DNA of 7,272 bases from Candidatus Bathyarchaeota archaeon (GTDB lineage: Archaea > Thermoproteota > Bathyarchaeia > 40CM-2-53-6 > RBG-13-38-9). Below, piece after piece: positions 1-5,773 of this stretch. The notes below the pieces were generated by a model that saw only the letters and a list, made by a program, of their open reading frames with translations, was not told where the DNA came from and ran no database searches. The stretch lies in the NCBI GenBank assembly GCA_026394315.1, contig JAPKYM010000310.1, positions 1 to 7,272 on the forward strand, read 5' to 3'. The first letter of the stretch is position 1. The number at the start of each line of letters is the position of its first letter. The translations under genes and the position numbers were made by a program.

Positions 1-2
1 AC

Positions 3-107
3 CGAGATGTCCCTAGCGTCAAATGTTTGGATCCTTAGCCTAGCATCTTTGAGTATTCCCATCTGGTATCCATCTCTGTAATTTGAGCAGGTGATGAATT
101 GCTGCAA
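3..107 (-). CDS. Possible 5' end of an unrecognised protein, running off the left edge
   Basis: Reading leftwards from a TTG at 107-105 gives 35 open codons to the window edge, beginning MQQFITCSNYRDGYQ and containing MGILKDARLRIQ. The mix of charged, aromatic and aliphatic residues and the use of AGG and ATA codons resemble the other genes here. An ATG at 62-60 (M16) is an alternative start. No Shine-Dalgarno is visible at either start, so a leaderless transcript is possible. I do not recognise the family and only the first residues are in the window. The opposite strand is also open for 26 codons here (stop at 79-81), so this call is weak. Confidence 0.3.
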   Translation of the reverse strand, partial: MQQFITCSNYRDGYQMGILKDARLRIQTFDARDIS

Positions 108-129
108 GTATGCTTATCTGCATTACTCG

Positions 130-154
130 CCAAAGATCCCGCGCGCGGCTTTGG
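130..154. repeat. Hairpin with CCGCGCGCGG palindrome in its head
   Basis: CCAAAG at 130-135 pairs exactly with CTTTGG at 149-154. Between them, after a three-base bulge (136-138), lies the perfect 10-base palindrome CCGCGCGCGG (139-148). It is the leftmost member of a set of GCGCGC tracts found in the non-coding spacers of this window. It could be a transcript hairpin, a protein-binding site or a DNA-structure element; the sequence does not decide. Confidence 0.55.
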
Positions 155-277
155 CAATGGCAGCAGTTATGGATTTACACTAGCAGTCGTGTGAGCGCAA
201 GCTGACGTGCATAGTCTTTCCGCAAATAGCTCTTCAGGTTACATTCAATATTTTGATAGTTCGTCATTCTTACTGTA

Positions 278-292
278 GGGATTCCCTATCCC
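278..292 (-). terminator. Weak stem-loop just after the amidohydrolase stop codon
   Basis: GGGAT (278-282) and ATCCC (288-292) form a 5-bp stem with a 5-base loop, directly adjoining the stop codon at 293-295 in the minus-strand transcript. There is no clear U-run after it, so termination is only a guess from position. The overlapping repeat TAGGG-ATT-CCCTA (276-288) is an alternative fold. Confidence 0.25.
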
Positions 293-1078
293 TCAAGACT
301 CTGAGAGCACCCTGTAGGTGTTCGGTCTTCTTTCCTTGAGTCTTGATTCTCTAAGCTTTCTTGCGGTATCAAGGTTCACCTCTGCCACCACGGCCGCAAA
401 TGATTCTTCTCCAGTAGAAAGCACGTTCGGATAAACAACTGTAGACTCAGAGTCCTGTCTCAGATCCAAAATCATGCTGTGACCTGAGTGTCGAGGAGGC
501 CACACGAGATTCGATGCAACTATTGGTAAGCGATTCTCCAGACAGCGTGTCATCAGATACAAATGCCAAGGCTGAGTTCCGGCATTCAAAATGCGTGAGG
601 GGACAAATACCATCTCAACCCCTTTTATAGCAAAGGTTCGAGCAACCTCTGGGAAAACAGTGTCATAGCAAACCATAACACCGAACTTCAAATTGTTCAC
701 ATCGAATACAACATGTTCGGAGCCGGGTTTCGCTTTGGCCTTCTCATCACCAAAAAGATGTATCTTCCTCTGTCTACCGACCAAATGGCCATTTGGATCG
801 ATCACAGGCGCTGTCACATAGATTCCGTCAGGTAGTTGCTCGAAGAAACCTCCAGCAATTATAGTGACATTGAATCTTCTTGCCTGCTCTCTCATCAGTT
901 CAATCAATTCTGAGACGGACTTTGGCGTCTCCTCACCAAGCCAGTGCTCAGGAAAACAAAGAAATTCAGCTTCGGCCTCAACTGCTTTGTTAATCAGCCT
1001 CTCAATGGTATTCTCAGAGGCGCTTCCTTTGGATGGTTCTGGCCCTATCTGGATTGCTGCTACTTTCAGTGGATTCAC
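293..1078 (-). CDS. Carbon-nitrogen hydrolase (nitrilase superfamily amidohydrolase)
   Basis: A 261-residue cytoplasmic hydrolase of the nitrilase superfamily, which cleaves non-peptide C-N bonds (amide, carbamoyl or nitrile). The Glu-Lys-Cys triad is complete: E44 in CFPEHW, K105 in RQRKIHLFGDE, and nucleophile C137 in GVMVCYDTVFPE, where E144 is also conserved. The C-terminal KERRPNTY pattern and the length fit a single-domain family member. The start is GTG at 1078-1076; it overlaps the coaBC stop as GTGA, so the two genes are probably translationally coupled in one transcript. A weak AAGGGA lies just upstream. Substrate specificity cannot be read from the sequence. Because it follows coaBC, N-carbamoyl-beta-alanine (giving beta-alanine for pantothenate) is a speculative option; omega-amidase-like or formamidase-like roles are equally open. 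Confidence 0.9.
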   Translation of the reverse strand: MNPLKVAAIQIGPEPSKGSASENTIERLINKAVEAEAEFLCFPEHWLGEETPKSVSELIELMREQARRFNVTIIAGGFFEQLPDGIYVTAPVIDPNGHLVGRQRKIHLFGDEKAKAKPGSEHVVFDVNNLKFGVMVCYDTVFPEVARTFAIKGVEMVFVPSRILNAGTQPWHLYLMTRCLENRLPIVASNLVWPPRHSGHSMILDLRQDSESTVVYPNVLSTGEESFAAVVAEVNLDTARKLRESRLKERRPNTYRVLSES

Positions 1079-2331
1079 AGTCCCTTGATGCCGAGTTTAT
1101 CAACTAGGTAGTCCAAAAGCTGTCTTGCGATATCTTCTTTGCTCGTTAGCGGTATGTGTGTAACGCTACCTTTGCGATCGATAAAGTATACTTCGTTATC
1201 TTCTGCGCAAAATCCTGGTCCTTCGACGCCTATGTGATTAGCAACTGCAAGGTCAGCTCCGGAAGACTTCAGGACCTCCCGAGCTTTTTCAATCAATTCT
1301 GAATTTGACAAGCCGTGTTCAGCCTTAAACGCGACCAGGCAAGTCTTAGGGCTTGTCTTCTTTACACAATCTATTATTTTCGGCGTGGCCTCTAGCTCAA
1401 TTGTTATCTTTGGATTGCCTCTTGTGGGGATTTTAGTTCTGTGGAAAGTTGATGGTTTGTAATCAGCTACGGCAGCGCTGCCTATGAAAACTTGACATTG
1501 ATTGTTTTGGAGTTCCTCTTTGACCGCCTTAAGCATCTCCTCTGAGGTCTCAACCCTTATAGTTCTCGCTTGAGGAGGCGTTTCCACATCTGCTGGTCCC
1601 AGTATAAGGTTTGTTGTTGCTCCTCGCCTTGCAGCCTCTCTTGCTATTGCAGCTCCCATTTTGCCTGAACTTTTGTTTGTTACTATGCGAATTGGGTCTA
1701 TGTATTCCTGTGTGGGTCCAGCAGTAATGAGAAAGTTGACTCCTAGGAGGTCTCTCCGGTGAAGTCTTTGGATTACCGCTTTGACTATGGCTGAGGTCTG
1801 AACTATCTTGGCTTTACCTTCAACTATTTGTGGGTCTAGGAACTCCACGCCAAGAGACTTTAGCTTTCTGATGTTCTCTAGAACAACCGGGTGTCTGTAC
1901 ATGGATTGATGCATCGATGGAGCGATAAGGATTGGTATGCCGGATCCCAAGGCGGTTGTTGCTACTGTCGTAACCGTCGTGTCGTCGATTCCAGAGGCTA
2001 TCTTACCAATTGTATTCGCTGTTGCCGGTGCTATCAATATGAGGTTTGATTTTCCAGACCACTCGCCTGCTAGTTGAACATGTTCCGTTTGTCCGGTCAG
2101 TTCTGTAACAACTGGATTGCCGGTAGCCCACTCCATCAGCCTAGGATTGATAAGCTTGCAGGCCGATTCTGAGAGCACCGCGTATACGTCTGCGCCTCTT
2201 CGCATCAACTCCCTGGCAATCTCTGGCGCTTGGATCGCGGCAACGCTACCAGTGACGCAGATGGTTATCTTCGTGTTGAGAAGTTCTTTTCCCGAGGTGC
2301 CAGTTATGTCCTTGAGTGGGTTCTCTGACAT
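1075..2331 (-). CDS. coaBC: Bifunctional phosphopantothenoylcysteine decarboxylase / phosphopantothenate-cysteine ligase
   Basis: This 418-residue fusion catalyses two consecutive steps of coenzyme A synthesis: ligation of 4'-phosphopantothenate to cysteine (CoaB) and FMN-dependent decarboxylation to 4'-phosphopantetheine (CoaC). The CoaC half (about 20-190) shows the flavin-binding CVTGSVAA (25-32), the catalytic-type His H84 in TEHVQLA, and PSMHQSMY (138-145), which replaces the bacterial PxMNxxMW. The bacterial ACGxxGxGRM clamp is absent; EGKAKI (171-176) occupies the place, as I recall for archaeal enzymes. The CoaB half (about 198-415) has ITAGPTQEYIDP (202-213), TNKSSGKMG (218-226), AAVADY (286-291) and VANHIG (363-368). 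The ATG start is supported by the N-terminal NPLKDITGT element, usual in archaeal homologues. It is the first gene of an operon with the downstream amidohydrolase, under a divergent promoter. Confidence 0.96.
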   Translation of the reverse strand: MSENPLKDITGTSGKELLNTKITICVTGSVAAIQAPEIARELMRRGADVYAVLSESACKLINPRLMEWATGNPVVTELTGQTEHVQLAGEWSGKSNLILIAPATANTIGKIASGIDDTTVTTVATTALGSGIPILIAPSMHQSMYRHPVVLENIRKLKSLGVEFLDPQIVEGKAKIVQTSAIVKAVIQRLHRRDLLGVNFLITAGPTQEYIDPIRIVTNKSSGKMGAAIAREAARRGATTNLILGPADVETPPQARTIRVETSEEMLKAVKEELQNNQCQVFIGSAAVADYKPSTFHRTKIPTRGNPKITIELEATPKIIDCVKKTSPKTCLVAFKAEHGLSNSELIEKAREVLKSSGADLAVANHIGVEGPGFCAEDNEVYFIDRKGSVTHIPLTSKEDIARQLLDYLVDKLGIKGL

Positions 2332-2378
2332 CAGCCATCCCTGAACTAATCAATTTACGCTGCGGCTTGATAATGATG

Positions 2379-2400
2379 CTCCCAGCTATAAGACCGGGAG
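2379..2400 (-). promoter_or_regulatory. Candidate TATA box for coaBC, flanked by an inverted repeat
   Basis: On the minus strand GTCTTATAGC (about 2384-2393) resembles an archaeal TATA element, about 50-60 bases upstream of the coaBC ATG. That allows initiation about 25 bases downstream and a leader of roughly 30 bases. The box sits in the loop between CTCCC (2379-2383) and GGGAG (2396-2400), which could form an operator overlapping the promoter. Pattern recognition only. Confidence 0.35.
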
Positions 2401-2437
2401 GAACGACGCAGAAAGTACAGGAATCTTTATGTTAGGT

Positions 2438-2447
2438 AGCGTGCGCT
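2438..2447. repeat. AGCGTGCGCT near-palindrome in a divergent promoter spacer
   Basis: This 10-base element lies between the coaBC and small membrane protein promoters. Its exact reverse complement AGCGCACGCT occurs at 5774-5783, and the one-base variant AGCGCGCGCT occurs at 4257-4266 and 6611-6620. It belongs to the spacer-located GC-alternating family described in the findings. Confidence 0.5.
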
Positions 2448-2454
2448 CTGTCAG

Positions 2455-2469
2455 AAGTCTTATAACTCC
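2455..2469 (+). promoter_or_regulatory. Candidate TATA box for the small membrane protein gene
   Basis: AAGTCTTATAACTCC contains a TATA-like core (2459-2466). Initiation about 25 bases downstream would fall near 2487-2490, leaving a leader of only 10-15 bases before the GTG at 2501. It shares the octamer GTCTTATA with the candidate coaBC TATA box on the other strand. No Shine-Dalgarno is obvious, consistent with a short or leaderless mRNA. Confidence 0.4.
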
Positions 2470-2500
2470 GAAGTGGGATTAGTGCGTTGGGTACACAGAA

Positions 2501-2758
2501 GTGGCAGCCAGCAGAACTCAAGCTCTAACATTCAAGTCAGGACCAACAGAAAGCGGAGCAGTTGCGACTTCAAATCCGGTAGGAGGAACATTACTTCCAA
2601 TTGACAAGCTGTCAGTATTTCTTTCGAATTTCTGGTTTATCCTAATACTCCTATTGTTGGTGCCGTTTGGGATCATATTCTATAAGAAGCGGGACGTTGC
2701 TTTGAAGTCCTTCATGCCTCTGATATCTAGATTCTTGGAGTATAGGCGAAGCTACTGA
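2501..2758 (+). CDS. Small single-pass membrane protein with a VGG-type surface-protein anchor
   Basis: An 85-residue protein I do not recognise as a named family. Residues 1-26 are Ser/Thr/Ala-rich and hydrophilic. Then come PVGGTLLPIDKL (26-37), a hydrophobic segment at about 38-60, and a basic tail (KKR 62-64, RR 82-83). That tail implies an outside N-terminus and a cytoplasmic C-terminus. VGG followed by a P-I/V-D/N turn and one membrane helix is, from memory, the C-terminal anchor pattern of thaumarchaeal and bathyarchaeal surface proteins. Here it stands alone, without an ectodomain or signal peptide. The start is GTG; an in-frame TAG at 2480-2482 rules out extension beyond the spacer. 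It has its own TATA-like element and converges on the radical SAM gene 39 bases away. It could be a genuine small protein or the remnant of a longer surface protein. Confidence 0.65.
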   Translation: MAASRTQALTFKSGPTESGAVATSNPVGGTLLPIDKLSVFLSNFWFILILLLLVPFGIIFYKKRDVALKSFMPLISRFLEYRRSY

Positions 2759-2768
2759 AGGCAATCGA

Positions 2769-2789
2769 TCCTTATCTCTTTTCGACTTT
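2769..2789 (+). terminator. Pyrimidine-rich 3' end of the small membrane protein gene
   Basis: A T/C-rich stretch (CCTTATCTCTTTTCGACTTT) begins 11 bases after the TGA stop, in the short convergent gap before the radical SAM gene. Archaeal transcription often ends at U-rich tracts without a hairpin. The tract is interrupted, so this is a weak call. Confidence 0.3.
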
Positions 2790-2797
2790 AAGACGAT

Positions 2798-4132
2798 CTA
2801 TTTGCACTTGGGGTGTGGATCAAAAGGGTTACCTGTGGCTATGTAGGGGAGTAGTCTACAATAGAAGTCGCTACATCTGTACAGTTTCGCGCAGTCTCCG
2901 CATTTGTTCAAGCTGCTTATCCGCAGTCCTCTGAAGAACAACCACTTATCTGAGAACCAGATGTCGGATATTCGGTCTTTTCTGGTATCTCCCATGGTCC
3001 ATCTGGGGTCAGAAAGGACAAGGTTGCATGGATAGACTGATCCTGTGCTGTCTATGGATAACCTATTTTTGCCCGCCTGACAGGATACGTACCCCCTTCT
3101 AGCTTCCTGAACAGATTCTCTAAGAGGTGGGCAACGCAGAAACGTGTCTAATGTTACGTCTATCTTTCTTCTATAGCGTATTCTGGAGAGCATTAAATCG
3201 AGCATCGCTCTCTGGTATTCATCGTAGGAGGGAATCCATTGCAGATGATTTCTGATGCGGCCCGTGATCTTGAGGTCTAGAAAGGATATTCTGCAGGCTC
3301 CATATTTTATCGCCAAGTCAATGATTTCATTGCTTCTGCTCAGATTTCTTTTGTGCAAACAGCAGTTTATTCCATATTGAATCTTGAGTTTCTGAAGGAG
3401 TTTCAAAGCGCCAACTGTACGATTGAAAGATCCTTTGCTTCCTCTGAAAAGATCATGAGTATCCGCCTCTGAATCGTCAAGAGAGACCGTAGGAACAACT
3501 TCTGCCGTCTTAAGGAGGTTTGCCATTTCCTCATCCAATAGGGTTCCATTCGTCAATATGACTTTTCGGAAACTCCTTTCTTTCAGATCCATGAGGATCT
3601 CGCGTATCCCTGGGTGCAGAAATGGTTCCCCTCCGTTAATTCTAACCTCGAAGACTCCGAGTATCTCCAACTGCTCAAAAATGGATCTTAGTTGATTCGT
3701 GGGCATTTCATGAATTGTTCTGTCCTCTGTACTTGAAAAGCAATGGATGCAATCTAGATTACACCGACTTGTCAGAAAAATATCGACGGAAGTGGGAGCG
3801 GACAAGAAGGGCAAAGGAAACTTTTGAAAACGTTCTGGATTGGATTGATTGATTCTAAGACGCTTGATCTTAGCAGAGTCTGCATCCATTCGAATGAAGC
3901 CTAGTTTCGACATGCGCTCAAGAAAATCTTCGCATTTGTGATATCCCATTCCTGAGTATTTCGAAACCTCACTCATGTCAGCAGGCTTCTCACATATGTA
4001 TTGTAAGGCATTGTATTCTTTTTCTTTGAGAAATTCGGTCCTAGCTCTCCTATAGTCGAAGGCAACATAAGTATTGTAATATTGAGGCTCTGGCCTGAGT
4101 ATGACGGTGGAGGCAACTGATAGCTTAGACAA
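2798..4132 (-). CDS. Radical SAM/SPASM protein with N-terminal winged-helix (RRE-like) domain
   Basis: A 444-residue cytoplasmic Fe-S enzyme. Residues about 1-88 look like a small winged-helix fold similar to PqqD/RRE peptide-recognition domains. The radical SAM core (about 112-310) carries C124-x3-C128-x2-C131 for the SAM-binding 4Fe-4S cluster and GGEP (167-170) for SAM contact. The SPASM region supplies ligands for auxiliary clusters: C351, C369 (G364-x4-C), C411, C414, C420, C425 and C443. This architecture is typical of peptide-modifying maturases (PqqE/sactisynthase-like) and of some heme-biosynthesis or enzyme-maturation relatives; the substrate is unknown. The start is TTG at 4132-4130: no ATG or GTG lies between it and the upstream in-frame TAG at 4174-4172, and the first ATG (M53) would cut the N-terminal domain. 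A weak AGGA precedes it. No obvious precursor peptide lies beside it. Confidence 0.9.
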   Translation of the reverse strand: MSKLSVASTVILRPEPQYYNTYVAFDYRRARTEFLKEKEYNALQYICEKPADMSEVSKYSGMGYHKCEDFLERMSKLGFIRMDADSAKIKRLRINQSNPERFQKFPLPFLSAPTSVDIFLTSRCNLDCIHCFSSTEDRTIHEMPTNQLRSIFEQLEILGVFEVRINGGEPFLHPGIREILMDLKERSFRKVILTNGTLLDEEMANLLKTAEVVPTVSLDDSEADTHDLFRGSKGSFNRTVGALKLLQKLKIQYGINCCLHKRNLSRSNEIIDLAIKYGACRISFLDLKITGRIRNHLQWIPSYDEYQRAMLDLMLSRIRYRRKIDVTLDTFLRCPPLRESVQEARRGYVSCQAGKNRLSIDSTGSVYPCNLVLSDPRWTMGDTRKDRISDIWFSDKWLFFRGLRISSLNKCGDCAKLYRCSDFYCRLLPYIATGNPFDPHPKCK

Positions 4133-4296
4133 TTTCCTATCACTGAGTCCGCGCGCGCCAGTTCCAGTAGACTAACTTACCTACCATCCTTTAACCTAAA
4201 CAGGCAATTGTTAGCATAAGGAAATATCTCTTATCAATTAGAGTTGACGCAGAAGCAGCGCGCGCTTAACACGCGGTAGGTTGAACAACACAAATC
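4133..4296. promoter_or_regulatory. Divergent promoter spacer between radical SAM and phosphoesterase genes
   Basis: This 164-base spacer must hold both promoters. For the plus-strand phosphoesterase, AAGGAAATATCTC (about 4218-4230) is a plausible BRE/TATA pair, with TCTTATCAATT just after it as an alternative. For the minus-strand radical SAM gene, TTTAGGTTAAAGG (4188-4200 read on the minus strand) is a weak candidate. Two GC-alternating tracts lie near the two gene starts: CGCGCGCGC at 4150-4158, inside the probable leader of the radical SAM gene, and the perfect palindrome AGCGCGCGCT at 4257-4266 in the probable phosphoesterase leader. Confidence 0.45.
4257..4266. repeat. AGCGCGCGCT palindrome upstream of the phosphoesterase gene
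   Basis: A perfect 10-base palindrome, identical to the one at 6611-6620. With flanks it reads AAGC (4253-4256) to GCTT (4264-4267). It ends 30 bases before the phosphoesterase ATG, where an operator or a leader hairpin could act. Confidence 0.5.
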
Positions 4297-5295
4297 ATGA
4301 AAAACATGAAAGGGACCGCTCATCACCACAAGATTTCGGCAATGGATTTCTTGATAGCTATGATCATTCTATCCCTCACAAAATCACAGATGATTGGTCC
4401 CATTACTGCTTCCTCATCGGAGCAAACAGTCTATGATTTCAGTCTCGTTTGGATGACCGACACACAACACTATTTAGCCCACTACCCATCGACCTACTAC
4501 AACATGACTAGCTGGATAGTCAACAAAAGGGGCGAAATGAAAATACAGTACGTCATACATACAGGCGACATCGTTGACACTGCCACTGACGACCATCAAT
4601 GGAAGAATGCCAATGATAGCATGTCGGTCCTGGATAATGTGAATGTTCCTTATGGAGTCCTTGGTGGAAACCATGATGAGCAAGATGGTTTCCAGAATTT
4701 CAACAAATATTTCGGGGCCCAAAGATTCCAGGTTAGGACATACTATCATGCCGACAACGACGGAAATCATTATGACTTGATCACATCCAACGGAGTCAAC
4801 TTCGTCATTGTCTACTTGAGCTACGGCATAGACTCCAGCGAAAGAACCTGGGCCAGCGAAGTGTTCAGAACTTACGGGGACAGAATCGGAATACTAGCGG
4901 TCCACAACTACATCAATTCAAGTGGAAACTATGCTGGAAATGGATCCGATCTGAACAATGATCTAGTAGCGCCAAATAGAAACGTATGGTTGGTTCTATG
5001 CGGACACGTACACGGTGCCCATCTCAATGTGCGAAATGCTGGGTCTAGAACATATTATGAGCTCCTATCAGATTACCAAGATCTTAAGAACGGAGGAAAA
5101 GGGTATCAGAAGATTCTCAACTTCGATATGACTCATAACACAGTTCATGTAAGGACCTACCTACTATACTCAACCAATATGGTGGCACTGGTTACAAATA
5201 TGACGAATTCGATATGGAACTGCCATCTACCACAAGTTCAGTTTCAACCCAGTCCTCTGAAGATCGAACCAACCTATCTGCCTATCAGATCATAG
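4297..5295 (+). CDS. Secreted/surface calcineurin-like metallophosphoesterase (frameshifted before its C-terminal anchor)
   Basis: This frame encodes 332 residues. A hydrophobic N-terminal segment (about 16-36) looks like a signal peptide or membrane anchor, so the enzyme probably acts outside the cell. The metal-binding motifs of the calcineurin-like phosphoesterase family are all present: TDTQ (D55, Q57 in place of the usual His), GDIVD (D91, D94), GNHD (N125, H126), H203 in AVHNY, and GHVH (H237, H239). SDYQDLKNGGKGYQKIL near 258-274 is also typical of the family. The substrate is unknown (phosphomonoester or diester). After Y288 the frame becomes unlike the family. The sensible continuation, with a Ser/Thr stalk and membrane helix, lies one frame back and ends at 5402, giving about 368 residues. 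ATG 4297 is the first start; M4 and M16 are alternatives. Divergently transcribed from the radical SAM gene. Confidence 0.85.
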   Translation: MKNMKGTAHHHKISAMDFLIAMIILSLTKSQMIGPITASSSEQTVYDFSLVWMTDTQHYLAHYPSTYYNMTSWIVNKRGEMKIQYVIHTGDIVDTATDDHQWKNANDSMSVLDNVNVPYGVLGGNHDEQDGFQNFNKYFGAQRFQVRTYYHADNDGNHYDLITSNGVNFVIVYLSYGIDSSERTWASEVFRTYGDRIGILAVHNYINSSGNYAGNGSDLNNDLVAPNRNVWLVLCGHVHGAHLNVRNAGSRTYYELLSDYQDLKNGGKGYQKILNFDMTHNTVHVRTYLLYSTNMVALVTNMTNSIWNCHLPQVQFQPSPLKIEPTYLPIRS

Positions 5296-5402
5296 GGACT
5301 GTTGCGCTCGTTGCAGTGCTGGCAGCTCTCACAGCAGTAATCTGCGTTCTACGAAGAACTGGAAGGAAGGGCTGGCGTGCGCTACAGGTGGCTCATCAAT
5401 GA
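5163..5402 (+). pseudogene. Out-of-frame C-terminal part of the metallophosphoesterase (stalk and membrane anchor)
   Basis: In the -1 frame relative to the phosphoesterase, codons from 5163 read TILNQYGGTGYKYDEFDMEL, then a Ser/Thr-rich stalk, then AYQIIGTVALVAVLAAL (a membrane helix at about 5280-5350), then the basic tail RRTGRKGW, with stop TGA at 5400-5402. VRTY (5149-5160, main frame) joined to x-T-I-L-N-Q-Y matches, from memory, the TYSPYLxxY strand that follows this phosphoesterase fold. The main-frame sequence after 5160 has no such pattern. The shift lies in or beside the repetitive string ACCTACCTACTA (5155-5166), where loss of one base is easy. It may be a true mutation, a sequencing error or, less likely, programmed -1 shifting; no classical slippery heptamer is seen. 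Confidence 0.7.
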
Positions 5403-5645
5403 TTCACTAAGAAGGTTTCACAAGCGCGCGCAAAGCAAACGTCAACCCGTCACCCGAACGTTCGTCGTCGCCATAGCTGGTGAGTACCACCAAAAACCAG
5501 TAATGCTCGCTTCTCACACGCATTGTGTTGGCAGGAATCCCACAGGTGTAGCTTACAGAGAAATGTCCACAAGTGTAATATGGACAGGGCCCCATACACC
5601 AATCTGCAACCAAGTAGATGAATCGAATGTCGTCATATCGGGTCA

Positions 5646-5690
5646 GGAAGAGACAGAAAAGAAAGAATAAGCAGAGAAAGAAGACTAAAT
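5646..5690 (-). terminator. U-rich transcript end downstream of the SplB-like gene
   Basis: On the minus strand this stretch is a nearly pure T/C run (for example TTCTTTCTTTTCTGTCTCTT), about 90 bases past the SplB-like stop codon and just beyond the 5729-5758 hairpin. U-rich tracts are the usual archaeal termination signal. On the plus strand it is purine-rich and would not terminate the phosphoesterase. Confidence 0.4.
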
Positions 5691-5728
5691 CTAGCAGAAA
5701 ACCAAGCCATTTTAGGGCAGGGAATCGT

Positions 5729-5758
5729 CGCCTAGGCGCACGCGCGCGCGCGTAGGCG
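5729..5758. repeat. Hairpin enclosing a 19-base alternating purine-pyrimidine tract (Z-DNA-prone)
   Basis: CGCCTA (5729-5734) and TAGGCG (5753-5758) are complementary. They enclose GC-alternating sequence whose strict purine-pyrimidine alternation runs from 5736 to 5754, mostly CG steps. Such tracts favour left-handed Z-DNA under negative supercoiling. Located in the convergent spacer, it could take up supercoiling between the two transcription units. The element is visible; the role is inferred. Confidence 0.55.
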
Positions 5759-5773
5759 AGTCTCCTAGAGCAT

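Larger units (their letters stand above)
108..292. other. Non-coding spacer downstream of the amidohydrolase gene
   Basis: No convincing coding frame is seen. The stretch holds a GC-rich hairpin at 130-154 and a short inverted repeat at 278-292 next to the amidohydrolase stop codon. An AT-rich patch lies at 244-257. Any promoter of the possible left-edge gene would have to lie here, but I cannot place it with confidence. Confidence 0.6.

Noticed and set aside
90..97. GTGATGA resembling a C box of a C/D guide RNA
   Set aside because: No D or D' box (CTGA) lies at a suitable distance; the first CTGA is about 110 bases downstream.
864..1088. Plus-strand open frames antisense to the amidohydrolase and coaBC genes (also 2117-2344)
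   Set aside because: Shadows of confidently identified minus-strand genes, with low-complexity composition and no motifs.
4474..4770. 98-codon minus-strand open frame inside the phosphoesterase gene
   Set aside because: Antisense to residues carrying the GDIVD and GNHD metal-binding motifs; no independent coding signal.
5407..5613. 68-codon minus-strand open frame rich in Cys
   Set aside because: The cysteines do not form a regular pattern, there is no promoter or ribosome-binding signal, and it is antisense to another weak frame. Most likely chance.
5377..5670. 97-codon plus-strand open frame with GTG start in the convergent spacer
   Set aside because: It overlaps the phosphoesterase anchor frame by 26 bases, shows no family motif or hydrophobic core, spans a GCGCGCGC tract and has no start signal. 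It cannot be excluded as a novel gene, but the sequence gives no positive support.
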